This document shows, in pieces, positions 31,904 through 43,798 of a stretch of 64,000 bases of DNA (the stretch's first letter is position 1; every line of letters starts with the position of its first letter). The notes below the pieces were generated by a model. That model had not been told where the DNA came from, made no database searches, and worked only from the letters and a program-made list of their open reading frames with translations. A program made the translations under genes and the position numbers. Source of the DNA: Berberis thunbergii (lineage: Eukaryota > Streptophyta > Magnoliopsida > Ranunculales > Berberidaceae); contig QNQO01001848.1 in assembly GCA_003290165.1 (NCBI GenBank), positions 62,001 to 126,000 on the forward strand, written 5' to 3'.

Positions 31904-34667
31904 GCTATGACCCTTTTATTTATTTTTTTGATAAAGCATTATATATATATTACAAAATTCATGTCCTATTATCGAAGCCAGGTCATAAGCTTCATAGTTC
32001 AAGTCTTGGGGAATAAAGTTACAGAACCAGTTATTATGTAAAGAAAGTAAATGCTTAGTATTACTAAGGAGAGGTTGCCACTGCCAGCACTTTGTGGTCT
32101 AACTTGTCTGATCTCTGGAAAGTAGCGACGAGGTCAGGGAGTCTGAGTCACCCAGTAGAAAACCTGTATCCCATCGTCGTGTCTGGATAAGCAAAAGGGT
32201 AGTCTTTGCAGCAAAACATTTGCCATTGTACTGTCAGCTACTCGTTCGGAGATAGGAGATGCAATCCTCACAATGACCGTGCCTCTACCATCAGCAGCCA
32301 AGACTCCAATTGCACCTTTCTGCGAGGAAGAAAAAAAGCAAGCATCATAAGTAACCATGACCATATCCGGGGTAAGCTCCAAGGGGATGTGTCGAGCCTG
32401 GTGTAGCCAGACATTGATAGGATGATTGTTAACCGCTAGAAGTTGTTTATGAAAGGTGGCTAATCGAAGGGAGATTGTGTCAGAAATGGGTGGTTCCAGG
32501 GATTGGTTCGAGTTGTTGATGGTGAATGGGTCAGAGAGTGTAGAATGGGTAGGTTCGACTGCTAGAATCGCAGTAACTAGGGTTTGATGTATGGTTATCG
32601 GAGCACAAGTGGAGGTACTAGGGTCAGGGATGGCGAACCATTGTTTGAACCATGCTTTCCAAATGCGTTTTAAAAAACATTGTGGAAAAAACTGGATACT
32701 GGATACTGAATTTTGAATGGTTGAAGATGATGTGGTTGCGACAGGTCCAGATAGTGAGAGTTGCCGTGAACTGGGATAGCATTTCCTCTTTGGATGTAGC
32801 AAGAAGTTTAGCTATGTCCCACATAAAATAGAAGGCTTTATGAGTGGATTGAGGGTTCAGCACAACAATCCAATTAATGGGGAGAGGTACCAGAAGCGAG
32901 AGATGATCGGGCATAGAAAAAATAGATGAGTAACATCTTCATGATGATTGTGGCAAAAGACGCACAGGTTTTCAATAGGCGCATGAATCGTATTCAAGTT
33001 CGACATAGTAAGGAGGTTTTGAACAATTTTCCAAGTAAAAAAGATAGCGGCAGCCAGGGCTTTGATACGCCATAAATCATGGAAAAGTTTAGCCAGGATG
33101 TAGCTGTCAGTGGCCCGGGAGGGTGAAGATTCCCAGGAGTCCGCTAAAAATGCCCTGGTGGCACTCTGAACTGAGAAAACACCACGTGTGTCATAGGTCC
33201 AAATGAGCCTATCGTGGTCAAAAGATGAGCGGATTGTGATATCAAGGATATCAGCTACCATCGGAGATGGAAACCAAGCTCGAAGAAGAGTGGAGTTCCA
33301 AGATCTAAGGGATCCATTGGGGGGATCCCAGAAATTCGAGATACGAGTAGGGAAGTCAATAGAGTCCGGGGTAAAGGAGGGAAATTCAGCGAGCGTAAAA
33401 CCTGGTATGACCCAACAATCGTCCCAAAGGTCTACAGTATCTCCTGACCTAACTTGTCAACGGAGAAACCGTTTCATTTTCCCCAAAGCAGTGAGTATAC
33501 CCCTCTAAGCAAAGGAAGCGAGGGGGAGCTGGAAGACAGATTTGGTAGGGAAGTAGATTTGCTTGAGTTGAATGGTTCGAGGATTATTTGACATCGAGAT
33601 AGTTTGCCAGATATTCTTTGCCATGAGAGCTAAATTTCTTACTCTGGCTGGGACTAAATTAAGACCACCCAAATGACGAGGCAGTGAGATATGATCCCAA
33701 GAGCAAAGGTGTCTAGATTTTTTGTCATCAGATCTGCTCCCCCATAAATTTCTAACAATCTTGTCCAATTTGATAGTAACTGAACATGGGAGAAGGAAAA
33801 TTTACAGAGAATATATTGGAATGGAGTTGATTACTGCTTTAATCATCACTGTATGCCCTGCTTGGGATAAGACTTTGGATTTCCAAGATGAAAGTTTGAG
33901 TCAATTTTATCGATAAGAAATTGGAAATTCGAAGCTTTCTGCTTAGAAATTATAAGGGGAGACCCAAGATATTTCTCCTTGGGATTGAATGATTTAGAGC
34001 CAAAGACTCTATTAATCATCTTGGCATGTCTTGAGTGGACATTAGCGTTGTAAAATACCGAGAATTTGTGATAGTTAATAGCTTGTCCTAAGGACACACA
34101 GTAGGAGGCAATAATATTTTTGACCTGATGGGCTTCAGACAGGGAGGCTCGACAAAAAAAATCAAGTCATTTGCATAAAGAAGATGACTAGTGGAAGGAG
34201 ATCGTTGTCTAATTTTGATGCCCTTGAGGAGATTATTGTTTTCTGCAAAGATCAATAGTCGAGACAATGCTTCCGCAACGATAATGAATAAGTAGGGCGA
34301 CAATGGGTCTCTTTATCTAAGACTCTGGTTGGGCTTGATGGGAGGCAAGGGGGAACCATTAAGAACCACCCTGAGAGTTGTAGTTGAAATGCATTGTTTG
34401 ATGAGTTGAATCCATTCTTCATTGAAGCCCAGGAGTTTGAGAAGACGAAATAGGAAAGACCATTCTACTCTATCGTAGGCTTTGGCCATATCGATTTTGA
34501 TCGTCATCCAGCCATGTTTCTTCTTACGATTGTGTTTCATTTGGAAGAATGTCTCATAGGCTAAAACAATATTGTCGGTAATGGATTTCCCTTTAAAAAA
34601 ACCCTTACTTTAGAAACACAATGTGCCCAAGAAGTGGTTTGAGCTCCTTGGCTATGACCCTTTTATT
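31904..34667 (-). mobile_element. 5'-truncated LINE (L1-type) with target duplication
   Basis: The element is bounded by an 18-bp direct repeat GGCTATGACCCTTTTATT at 31,904-31,921 and 34,650-34,667. On the minus strand the order is RT, RT C-terminal part, zf-RVT and RNase H, as in plant L1 LINEs. It is truncated at the 5' side inside RT, so ORF1 and endonuclease are missing. A short T run (31,921-31,929) is consistent with a 3' A tail. Confidence 0.88.
32134..34560 (-). pseudogene. LINE RT, zf-RVT and RNase H remnants
   Basis: From 34,540 downwards the pieces are: RT motif MTIKIDMAKAYDRVEW; an RT segment with LLYANDLIFF, where the catalytic YADD has become YAND; the thumb region WDHISLPRHLGGLNL; the zf-RVT block VFCHNHHEDVTHLFFLCP; and an RNase H start VTYDACFFSSSQKGAIGVLAADG. 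Several frameshifts and stops separate them. Loss of the RT aspartate and the frame breaks show that it is inactive. Confidence 0.88.
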
Positions 34668-34788
34668 TAATTGGAACATGTAGTACATCTCATCTACCCT
34701 TACGAACTATGCATTTAATTTATTTGTGTTGGGTCAAAATTAGTTTTATATCTACCCACTAAATTTTCTTTTTTTCAAGAATACCCCA

Positions 34789-34821
<33 letters not shown>

Positions 34822-35190
34822 CAAAAACGCTCTCCATGTAAAAAGGTAAGTGGGCTGCAAAGAGGAGTCACTTTTTTTTTTTTTTTTTTTTAATAAAGGC
34901 CACATATTTTGATGCTGGGCTTGGGTTTATAGATTGGGCTTTTTTAAGCTCTACTTAGACTATTACTTATAAATACATTGGAGAAATGAAAAAAAATCAA
35001 ACGATAGACGATAGTATACTAAATTTTTTTAGTACATAATTTTTTTTTTCAATATTAGTAAAATCGGCGTGTAATTTGTCTAATTAATTTAAATAATATT
35101 GTGTTAGTCAACTTAAAAATTTTAGCCAAATCACCCAAAATACTGAATATATAGGCTCACGTAGAGCGCGTTAACCGTACCCCTAGTTTG
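34668..35190. other. Noncoding stretch with long T runs
   Basis: T tracts lie at about 34,792-34,821 and 34,871-34,891. No gene was found. Confidence 0.5.
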
Positions 35191-35199
35191 GTTAAGGTA

Positions 35200-35871
35200 T
35201 ACAATTATATTCCCACTTGGGTGAAATCATACTAATTATACCTGCATTTCTCAATTAATTAGTATATTTAATTAAAATGACTCACCAAATTAGACCAAAA
35301 GATCATTCCTGATGAGTATATTTGACTAAGGTGTGCTATTCTACTCCCACTTGTGCTATGACTTGATGATGTGAAATTGAGCTATGTAACAAAATAAACA
35401 ATCTAGTGGATAGCCATTAATTCAAACAACTATTAATTGAGAGAGCAGATCAATACCAATAGAGATATCAATGCACTTTTTTCTTTGTTTGAACTGAACT
35501 GCAAATCCATTTCACTTACGGTAACAATTTTTATCATCTTCTTTACACTACATTATATTGGCATTTTTGTAATAACTTCCAAAACAATATCACTTTTGAA
35601 GTGTAATAATTTACCTAATAACTTTACACATTTTCACAAATAAAATGATATAATAATGGTATCACCATGAAGAGTATGGTTATAAAAGTGATACTATTCA
35701 TGGTGATTTAACTTATTGTATCATTTTTTTGTTACTATTTTTTTTTTTAACTAAATTTAGTTTTGATTTGAAATTATTTGGTGGATTGTAACATCTCAAA
35801 AGTTATACTGTTTTAAGAGTTCTTATAAAAGTGCAAATTTGGTGTAGTGTTGCTTCTGCGAAAAGGAGAAG
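35200..35871. repeat. NLR-upstream block, paralogue of 39,400-39,711
   Basis: Shared segments include GAGCTATGTAACAAAATAAA, TGAGAGAGCAG and AGAGATATCAAT. The copy here has an insertion of about 160 bp (about 35,625-35,820) not seen at 39,6xx. Confidence 0.7.
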
Positions 35872-36113
35872 ATGGCAACAACAACTCATGTGGTATGTCC
35901 ATTCTTTAGAGTTGCGTTTGAAAGACTCAAGTCTTTAATCTACAAAGACCATATCAAGAAGCTTGGTCCATTAGTGGAAGAGTTGGAGAAGCTTTACACA
36001 ACTTTCTGTAAAAATAAAAGTCCTCAATGATGCAGAGGAGAGGCAGTTCAGCAAAGAGGAAAAGGCTGATGGAATATGTCGTAAAAATAGCTTGAAATTT
36101 CAATTTATAAATT
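35872..36113 (+). pseudogene. CC-NBS-LRR (NLR) 5' fragment, copy A
   Basis: It opens with ATG at 35,872 and encodes the start of an Rx-N coiled-coil domain (LKSLIYKDHIKKLGPLVEEL). A frame break follows near 36,025, then the conserved KVLNDAEERQFSKEEKADGI. Homology ends at about 36,080-36,113 with no NB-ARC. NLRs are intracellular immune receptors; this is a truncated remnant. Confidence 0.78.
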
Positions 36114-36670
36114 AAATTGGTATCAATAATTTAAAAAACGGGTGCATTGCACGTTTGGGTGATCTATTGTTCTTTCTATAATTAAATTGGTTCCAACACG
36201 AAATCATGGTTGCGAAACATAGTTGTAAAACTTGGTTTTCTAACCTCACTTTGTTAAATTAACCTTGCACCTACATTGAAATAAACACTTATTTCTTCAT
36301 ATATGTCTGAAGTGATCTATTTCATATTGAAGAAATATTGCGCATCAAAATTCATGTAACTTATGAAGGAACTTCCATTTGCTTTTTCAGTTTTTCAAGT
36401 ATGGTGACGTGTCATTGACATTGAATAAAAATGTAATTAACTAATTCTATCGAATGGGGCTAATTGCTCTGCATTGATTATTGCTCATATTTGGATTTCT
36501 CTGCAAACATTACTGAGTTCACCTCCTTCTAGTTTTGTATACTTGAACTAAGTAGGTATTATGCACAATGCATCTTCGATGAAAGAGTTGTGGATCATCA
36601 GTTCTGCCTAAAAAAAGAAAAATAAAAGCGCCGCTAGGTGCTCTTAAAACATAAATAGGAATTTACTTAT
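36114..36670. other. Noncoding stretch after NLR fragment A
   Basis: AT-rich, no gene or repeat boundary recognised. Confidence 0.4.
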
Positions 36671-36672
36671 AG

Positions 36673-37656
36673 TCAGGGACAGACTCAGGATTTTAGTCGA
36701 GGGGGGGCGAAATGAAAAATACTTATTAATTGATAATAGTAGTTATTAATGGTAAAACCAATTTTTTTTTCTACCGAAGCTAGTAACTAATAAAAAAAAT
36801 TCAACAATAAAAAATACAATGCATATATCAAGTTGGATCCAAGTGTAGTCCATTTTAAGTCAAAATAAAGTCACTATTGATAACCTTAGCAAAGAGCAAA
36901 CAAACATAATAACTAGAATATATAACTAATATCACTAAAGAGTTTGTCTAGGCAGCCTGACTTTAAAGCCATTTTTTGGCCAAGCTAAAGCATTTTTATA
37001 CCTTTACACATTCTCTTTAAAATACAATCACAAACATTATCTATAGAAGGGATAAAAGTGTAAAAAACTTAAAACCTGACCAAAAAGTGACTATAAAGCC
37101 TGACTGTCTAGAATTGAGAATCACAAAATAATTAGGATAAGTTATATGTGAAGCTAAAAAAATTTGAAATTTGCGAACCTAATATGATCATAATACAATT
37201 TCAAAGAAAAATAGTTTATATGATGCTTAAATTTTATACGAGTTGGCTGATGGTATACATTTTCATTGAATTCTATCGTTATTATTTTAGATATTAATTT
37301 TTTAAAAAATTTTGTTAGAGGTTTTATATTTTACTTGCGAAAAAAATTCATTTATTTAATGTTAATAAATTTTTATTAAACTAAACATTTTTTAATGTTT
37401 CCAATTACTAATAAAATTGCATTTGAAAATAAAATAAAAAATACACTCAAAGAGTTTCGAACTAAGGTATTTTACTAAAAATGATAAACCTCAAACCACT
37501 ACACCAACAAAAACATATTTGAATATTTGCATAAACAATTGTCACACAGTATTCTACAGTATATAATCAATTTTTTTTAAGACTAAAATATATATACTAA
37601 AAATATTTTAAAAGTTGAGGGGGCAGCTGCTCCTCGCCCCTTAGTAGGTCCACCCA
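36673..37656. mobile_element. Probable non-autonomous DNA element, about 1 kb
   Basis: The ends CAGGGACAGACTCAGGAT and (reverse complement) AAGCATGGGTGGACCTACTA resemble each other as degraded inverted repeats; inside them lie GTCGAGGGGGGGCGA and GAGGGGGCAGCTGCTCC. No coding frame. A reversed tRNA-like patch lies at 37,455-37,510. The superfamily cannot be set because no clear target duplication is visible. Confidence 0.4.
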
Positions 37657-37837
37657 TGCTTACAGCGTTCAACTAAGAATTTTATAATAATTAAAGTCAT
37701 ATACATGAATATTTCAATAATTATAACAACCAAAACACTACAAACAAGAGATCATCCAAACAACATTTCTTTGTGAAAAAAAAAAAACCTTTCTTACTCA
37801 AAGTATGACAATTGTTCAACAAAATTCATATTTGATC

Positions 37838-38977
37838 TCATTTTCTTGTTTTTCTCACTTTCTCCAATCCAAACATCTTCTTCACCGTATTAAGAACTTT
37901 CTTTGCAAACCTAGTTTTTCTTTTCGCAACCACTTGAGGTTGAGAAGAGACCTTTTCTTCCATTTGGAGCTGTTTGCCTGAATGTCTGAAAAAGGAATCA
38001 TTCTTCGCAAACCCATCTTTTCTTTCCCCCATCATTTGAAGTTGAGAAGTGGTATTTTCTTTTCCCATTTCAAGCTGTTCGTCACAATGTCTCAAACAGG
38101 ACTCTTTTCTTTTCCCAACGAGCAGAGGTTGAGAAGTGGCCTTTTCTTTTTCTAGTTTGACTTGTTCGACGGAATGAACTAAAGAGGACTCATTCTTCGT
38201 AAATGACTCTAGTAACTTTGGATAGATTAAATCCATTGATGCCCTGAATTCATTCGAGACGGCCTCAAAAGATGAAGAACACAACCCATAACCGCCAACT
38301 CTGACATGACCACCCACATAAGCCTTACAAGCTGCCAGAATTGCATTGGCTCGCTCGCGAAAATGCAATGAAACAAGTTCCTCAAAATGCATTGGTGGCC
38401 TATTCAAGATGTACATCATCGTCTTACAATTTAACACAAAAACTTGGTTGTTATAAAGTAAACAACATTTCTTGTCCCACTGATCCCACTCAGGAGTTCC
38501 TCTACCAGGCTCATTATAGTAAGGCTTGTCATTGAGAATCAAAGCTTGAATTGAAAGCAGTACTTGTAGAACTGTAGACTCTTTTGAGTTCCAATTCTCA
38601 TTTCTATCTCCATACCAAGTGTTTAAAAGACTCAAACATACCATCCCTTTTGAATACAAATTTGGATTGATTTCAAGACCATAAGAATGGTAGTGCACCT
38701 TGGGTGGTTGGGATGGATAGTTTGAAGGAAACTTGATGTCGAAGAAGAATAGACCGTCATGATAAGGAGTGCCTGTAGCTCCAACGATACAAGCTCTAAG
38801 AAGATCGATTCTTCCTTCATAAGCCCGTATATAGATTGATTCGGGCAGGTTATTCTCTAGGATCTTCCACTCTTTCATAATTTTCATTGTAACTCCACTT
38901 CCACCAGAAGCCTTCTCATCCACAAAATGATGATCTCCCACATCATTCACAATATCAAACTGTTTGAATAAATTCAT
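37838..38977 (-). CDS. E2 ubiquitin-conjugating enzyme, UBC38/PHO2-like (copy 2, intact)
   Basis: This 379-aa, intronless E2 accepts ubiquitin from E1 on a catalytic cysteine and passes it to a target or E3. I chose ATG 38,977; a GTG frame extension exists, but an in-frame TAA lies a few codons upstream. The N-terminal FKQFD…DVGDHHF motif is typical of this subfamily. The UBC core has EGTPYHDG-type residues (here ATGTPYHDGLFFFDIKFP), then NPNLYSKGMVCLSLL with Cys114. LQVLLSIQALILNDKPYYNEPG and the long C-terminal helix HFRERANAI follow. The tail (about 265-356) carries three imperfect repeats of roughly 30 residues and ends in a basic FAKKVLNTVKKMF stretch. Confidence 0.93.
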   Translation of the reverse strand: MNLFKQFDIVNDVGDHHFVDEKASGGSGVTMKIMKEWKILENNLPESIYIRAYEGRIDLLRACIVGATGTPYHDGLFFFDIKFPSNYPSQPPKVHYHSYGLEINPNLYSKGMVCLSLLNTWYGDRNENWNSKESTVLQVLLSIQALILNDKPYYNEPGRGTPEWDQWDKKCCLLYNNQVFVLNCKTMMYILNRPPMHFEELVSLHFRERANAILAACKAYVGGHVRVGGYGLCSSSFEAVSNEFRASMDLIYPKLLESFTKNESSLVHSVEQVKLEKEKATSQPLLVGKRKESCLRHCDEQLEMGKENTTSQLQMMGERKDGFAKNDSFFRHSGKQLQMEEKVSSQPQVVAKRKTRFAKKVLNTVKKMFGLEKVRKTRK

Positions 38978-39711
38978 TGGCACACTCTCCTCACACTCTT
39001 AAGAATTCCAACCAAGTAATTTTTTTTTTTTGCTCAAGGTGTTGAGTTTGAAATACAGAGCTGGTTAACTAAATATAATCTCCATGAAAAGAGACATTGA
39101 AAAAGAATGGTGGGCACCACCCCACATTTGTCAAACACGGAAAGAGAAAGAGAATTCTAATTATAATTGATTAAAGGCATGTTATCCTCGTCCCACTTGC
39201 AATAGTGAAGGTTAATTAGGTAGGCCCTTTTATTTTATTTATTTATTTCATTACATGGTCTAAGTAGTTAGTAGCAGCATATGATCGTTATAATATTGCG
39301 ATTTGATTTATTCGAGTGAGATAAAAATTAAGAGTTGTTAGCACTGATTACTTGCAGTGTAAGCATCAATGAGTGACGATGATGTACCTAATAAATAAAT
39401 GATTAATTGCACCTGGGCATTTCTCAATTTAGTATATTTGACTAAATGGCTCACCGAATATGACTTTTTGATTAGTATATTTGATTAAGTTATACTATTC
39501 TACTCCCACTTGCTCTATGATGTGAAATCGAGCTATGTAACAAAATAAACAATCCAGTGGGCAGCCATTTCGAACAACTGTAATTGAGAGAGCAGGTCAC
39601 TATCAATAGAGATATCAATTCACTTTCTTCTTTGTTGAATTGAACTGCAGATCCATTTTCCTTACTGTAAGAATTATTCTTATCTTCTTTGTTTCTGTGA
39701 GAAAGGAGGAG
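38978..39711. other. Spacer between divergent E2 copy 2 and NLR fragment B
   Basis: Its first part (38,978-39,424) is nearly identical to 10,999-11,443 upstream of E2 copy 1; the rest matches the NLR-upstream block at 35,230-35,520. It must hold the E2 promoter (minus), but no clear TATA box was assigned. Confidence 0.6.
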
Positions 39712-40190
39712 ATGGCAGCAGCAGATCAAATAGTATGTCCACTCCTTGGAGTTGTGCTAGAAAAACTCAAGTCTTTAATCTACAAGGACCATATCAAGAA
39801 GCTTGGTCATAAAATAAATAAAAAGTCATCAATGATGCAGAGTAGAGGCAGTTCAACGAAGAGGAAGATGTGGATGGAATTCGGTTTTGGCTACAAGAGC
39901 TGAACGATGCAGCATATGAGGCTGATAATGTTTTTATGAGTTTGAATATGAAGCTCTACAGCAAGCGGAGGGAACCAGCCAGCAGCAACAATGTAACTGA
40001 ACAACTTAATGGGAAAATCCAAAAGCTCATTGTAAACTTAGAAGTGAATGTAAACTTGAAGACTTGGAACTTCTTTGGCAGCGCCTTCGATCGGAGGTAC
40101 ATGGAAAGAGATTTTTGCTTATGCTAGATGATATATGGGAAGAAATTCAGGAAAAATGGAACAAACTGATTGGATTTTTTAAGGCGAATG
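39712..40190 (+). pseudogene. CC-NBS-LRR (NLR) fragment, copy B, internally deleted
   Basis: It opens at ATG 39,712 with the same Rx-N start (LEKLKSLIYKDHIKKLG). It is frameshifted near 39,825, after which another frame reads WLQELNDAAYEADNVFMS (about 39,890-39,940). At about 40,099-40,180 a third frame reads GKRFLLMLDDIWEEIQEKWN, the NB-ARC kinase-2 block. The P-loop that should lie between is absent. A triple-broken, deleted receptor gene. Confidence 0.8.
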
Positions 40191-41680
40191 TGGGCTATTT
40201 TAATCAAACATACTAATTAAATGAGAATTTTTTACGTTTTTTATACACAAAACGAAATGTTTCTTAAAATCAGTAGAACGAAGTTAACTCGTAAAACAAA
40301 ATGACAATCCTTGCACATGAGTGGCTTCTATCTAATTTTGTTGGACTTTTTTTTTGACAAATTGGACAGTGATTTTTGTAAAATACTTTTACTTTTCGTC
40401 AGCTTTTTTATAAGCAAAATTTAAAACTAATGAGATAGACTGTTGGTATTGGCGTATACTTCAAACAAATCACTAGTGGAATGAGTTTGGAAATCTCTCA
40501 AAGCAAGACTTGGAAGAGTCAATTTTTGCTTAAATTAGGTCCCCTCCCTACCCATACCCATGTCGAGTTGGATGATGCTTGTGGAATTAATGGTTGTTGG
40601 TTTCCTTTTCTGTTACCATGAAACAAACAAAAGCATATGGGCCCACCCGCTCATGTGATCGAAGACTTGTATTATCCATCTAAAAGAAAAAAAATGAATT
40701 TAAAGAGATAAGGGTATCCACACACAGTCCACACAAAAATAGAAAGTTTGGTAGAACAATGTATGTATCATTCCCAGATAGAAATTTCGTGTTGAATCTC
40801 AGGAGAAGAAAATTACTTACACGGCAATAAAATATACCATGATACCGTAACTTCTCAAATGAGCTTTGCGCCTTTCTGAAACTGATAGGTAGTTCAACAA
40901 GAAGACTCGACACAGCAAAAAATCAATGCCATGATACTCATCTTCATGCATTGACCGGTTGTATTGTGGGAAAAGCTCTTAATGCTAAAACCATCTTAGT
41001 GTAAGACATTACCATGATAGGGACAACTAAGGCCTATTTTTATTGAATAGTAGCATGTTTGTTCAAAAAATTTATACCTTCTACTAGATTAAGTGGCAAA
41101 AGAAGGCACTCTATTGGAAATTCGCTTAATTTCTATATACCCTTTGCCTAGGATTATCCATTAGTTTACCTTGGATTTAGGATTTCTGGTAACCTCAGTG
41201 TCGTTGTTCGGTTGCATTTTTTTCATTGAAACATACTATACTATGAAGTCGATGGATTTAAAAAAAAAAAAAATTCTACACACCCCGAAAGAATCGAACT
41301 GAACCATAGTGCAATTACAATTTAAGATCCAAGCCCAAATCCAAAGTAGATCTTAAGTCCATGGTGGTGTTTTAAACTAGAACCAAGAATACATTTACAA
41401 AGTATGTTCAAGCCCAAGCACGTACTGTAACTTAACAGTCGAGGACGAACACAAACTTTGAGAGATAGATCTAAAAGAGGGCATTTTGTATTCCATAGAG
41501 ACTCTCCATAATTCGATTCCCCCAAACCCCTATGTGTTCCAAGTAAGTAATATCTCCTTCTCCACTTCATCAATTTCACGCCTTTACTGTCAATTACATC
41601 CTCTCTTCTTCATCTCGTAATGTAATGAATCCAATCAATTAGACCCAAATTGACCCACCCTTTTGAGCTATTTCTGTATA
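40191..41680. other. Long noncoding stretch
   Basis: I see no recognisable gene or element. Open frames at 40,680-40,913 and 41,322-41,579 (minus) show no domain. It probably includes former intron sequence before the exon at 41,681. Confidence 0.4.
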
Positions 41681-41767
41681 GATTTTTATGAGACCAGGAT
41701 TGCTTATAATTATTCGTGGAGGGGTGGGTGGCAATGGCTATCGATTTGCTTCAATTACTGGTATTTG
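41681..41767 (+). pseudogene. Orphan last exon of a TMEM230-like gene
   Basis: After the acceptor-like CTGTATAG the sequence reads FYETRIAY, then an extra Asn codon, then YSWRG. A 5-base insertion shifts frame, and the expected end GYRFASI is found in the next frame (…GGCTATCGATTTGCTTC…). This is the conserved C-terminus missing from the exon at 25,294. It is damaged and could not complete that gene as it stands. Confidence 0.75.
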
Positions 41768-42164
41768 AGCTTTGATTTTCTCGGAAACAAGAAAGAAAAA
41801 GATCCAGTGTATATGCTTCTCCATAATTTGCCATTGCCAGTGTTGTCATTTTATTATGTGAGAAACAAATGATTTTTGCGAGCCATGAATCTCTCTGAGT
41901 TGTTCCTTATTATACATTTTGTGCATTCAATACCTTTCATGGATATGTCGTCTGATTATCATTTGTACTGAAGATATATGTCAGCAGTACATCATTTCTA
42001 TTTCTATTTTTCGGAAGAGAATGGATCTGCAACCCTCTCAGTTAAAGATATCGAGCCCATATGTTAAATCAGTTGTATGATGCCATTTCCACTCGTAGAC
42101 AGATTTATCATTGACATGGAATTAAGATGTAAAGAAGTAATTAGGCCACCTAATTCAATTGGTT

Positions 42165-42696
42165 TCACCCGCGTGTTCATAGCTGTTTCTTCAGCCCCAT
42201 GTGGACATTGTAAACAGTTTCTTCAAGAGCTTCGTGGGGCGACGGAGATCAACATCTTCATCAATTCAATAGAGAATGAAGGAGATAATAGGCTAGTTTT
42301 CAGGCCCATTTCATATTTTCTTCCACAAGATTTGGCCCAGATGATTTGCTTGATAACTATGTTCTATTGATATCAGAGAAAAGGGATAATGGGTTGGAGT
42401 TTGATGATTGTAAAAGTGTAGATTTCGATTCGAATTGTAATTGTAATGAGGTTGTAATTGCACTTGAAGCTGCAAATCAATCTCATGCACCCTATAGTGG
42501 GTGCCCATCAGGTGTGGCTTTTATAGATTCTGATGGTAAGGCGTGTAGTGGTTCCTACATGGAGTTTGCCGCGTATAATCCTAGTTTGGGGCCTGCACAG
42601 GCTGCGTTTTTTACTTGTGGAGGAGGAAATTATAGTGATATTGTGGCAGGGGTGTTGGTTGAGAAGGAAGGAGCAGTTGTGGAATTGACTGAATGA
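42165..42696 (+). pseudogene. Cytidine deaminase pseudogene
   Basis: VSSAPCGHCKQFLQELRGA carries two of the zinc-binding cysteines of homodimeric plant cytidine deaminases. FRPISYFLPQ follows, and a one-base loss near 42,329 moves the frame. After it FGPDDLLDNYVLL and the second lobe (ALEAANQSHAPYSGCPSGVAF, LGPAQAAFF) are intact. The N-terminal part with the HAE zinc and proton-shuttle residues is missing, and the C-terminus ends early at ELTE. It is intronless and followed 200 bases on by a 24-base A tract (about 42,895-42,918), so a processed copy is likely. Confidence 0.85.
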
Positions 42697-42919
42697 ATGT
42701 AATGTAGCTTCTTAGATTTTGTCATCTCCATTTCATGTGTTCATTAATGGAATATGTTAGTTGGGTATTTTTATGTCTTCAAATCATGTTTACATAACCA
42801 GAGGTGATGTATTCATGCTTTATATATGAGTGCCTTTTCCTTGCCATGTTTGGGATACATGGGCAATGAAGATCAAATGGTTATGAATGAATGAAAAAAA
42901 AAAAAAAAAAAAAAAAAAC

Positions 42920-43798
42920 AGATAATTGTGCAGCTCATCTTTTGTAGTTTTATGTTCATTGATAAAATAATGTTTTTTTTTTGGTTGATATTTTGATGTG
43001 TTTCGTATGAGTCCGTATTTTCAATTCTAAGATATTGTTGCTAACCAATAGACTGAAGTTACCAAAATACTCGAACAAATAACATGTACTCATGTTGTTG
43101 AAGTTACTAAAATGCTGGAACTAACATAGAACATGCAAGGAAGACTTCAAAAACTAGAATTGTTGAATATGCTATCAGAAGAATACTAATCCTTTAAGAT
43201 GATCTGTTTCGTCGAGACAGTTTATTGATTATTTAATCATGGGGATGACCTATCAAATACGTGTCAATTGTTCACTCTCTGTATAGGCCCATTGCCATTT
43301 TTTTTTAATTGTCAATCATGAATTTTTGCAATTAATAACACATTCTTTCTCGTTGCATTTAGGTTGATGAAGTTCCCATTACCATAAATCTTTGTTTGAA
43401 GGAGGTGGTTTTCGATACCCATTGACATGTTTGAAGGAGCATGATTGTGTCTCTTTAGGTTGGTTTTCGATACCCTTCACTAGATGTTCTGACTTATAGT
43501 GGCGCGTCATGCAGTTATTTGTAAAGGAGGTGGAGCTTTCTAAGTCAGAATTCTAATCTGAACTCTTTGAGTGCCATTGCTTCCCTTCTTTCTTTTTCTT
43601 TTTATCCTAAAAAGTTCACAAGTAAATACGACTTCGCGGCATGTGCAATTCAAGTGGATAGGAATCAAATTAGGTCTAATTAGTGAGATGTGGTTGTCTA
43701 ATATTGAAATCTAGAAAACACGTATGATTGAGGTGAGAAATAATTATGCTTCTCCCCGAGTACGTTCGAGGGTCAAGTTTGTGAAAGAATAAATTGAA
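42920..43798. other. Noncoding stretch
   Basis: No gene. The phrase GGTTTTCGATACCC occurs twice (43,407 and 43,462), a short direct repeat. Confidence 0.4.

Noticed and set aside
38978..38983. GTG start extending E2 copy 2 by two residues
   Set aside because: Plant genes rarely start at GTG, and the ATG at 38,977 fits the family; an in-frame TAA lies just upstream.
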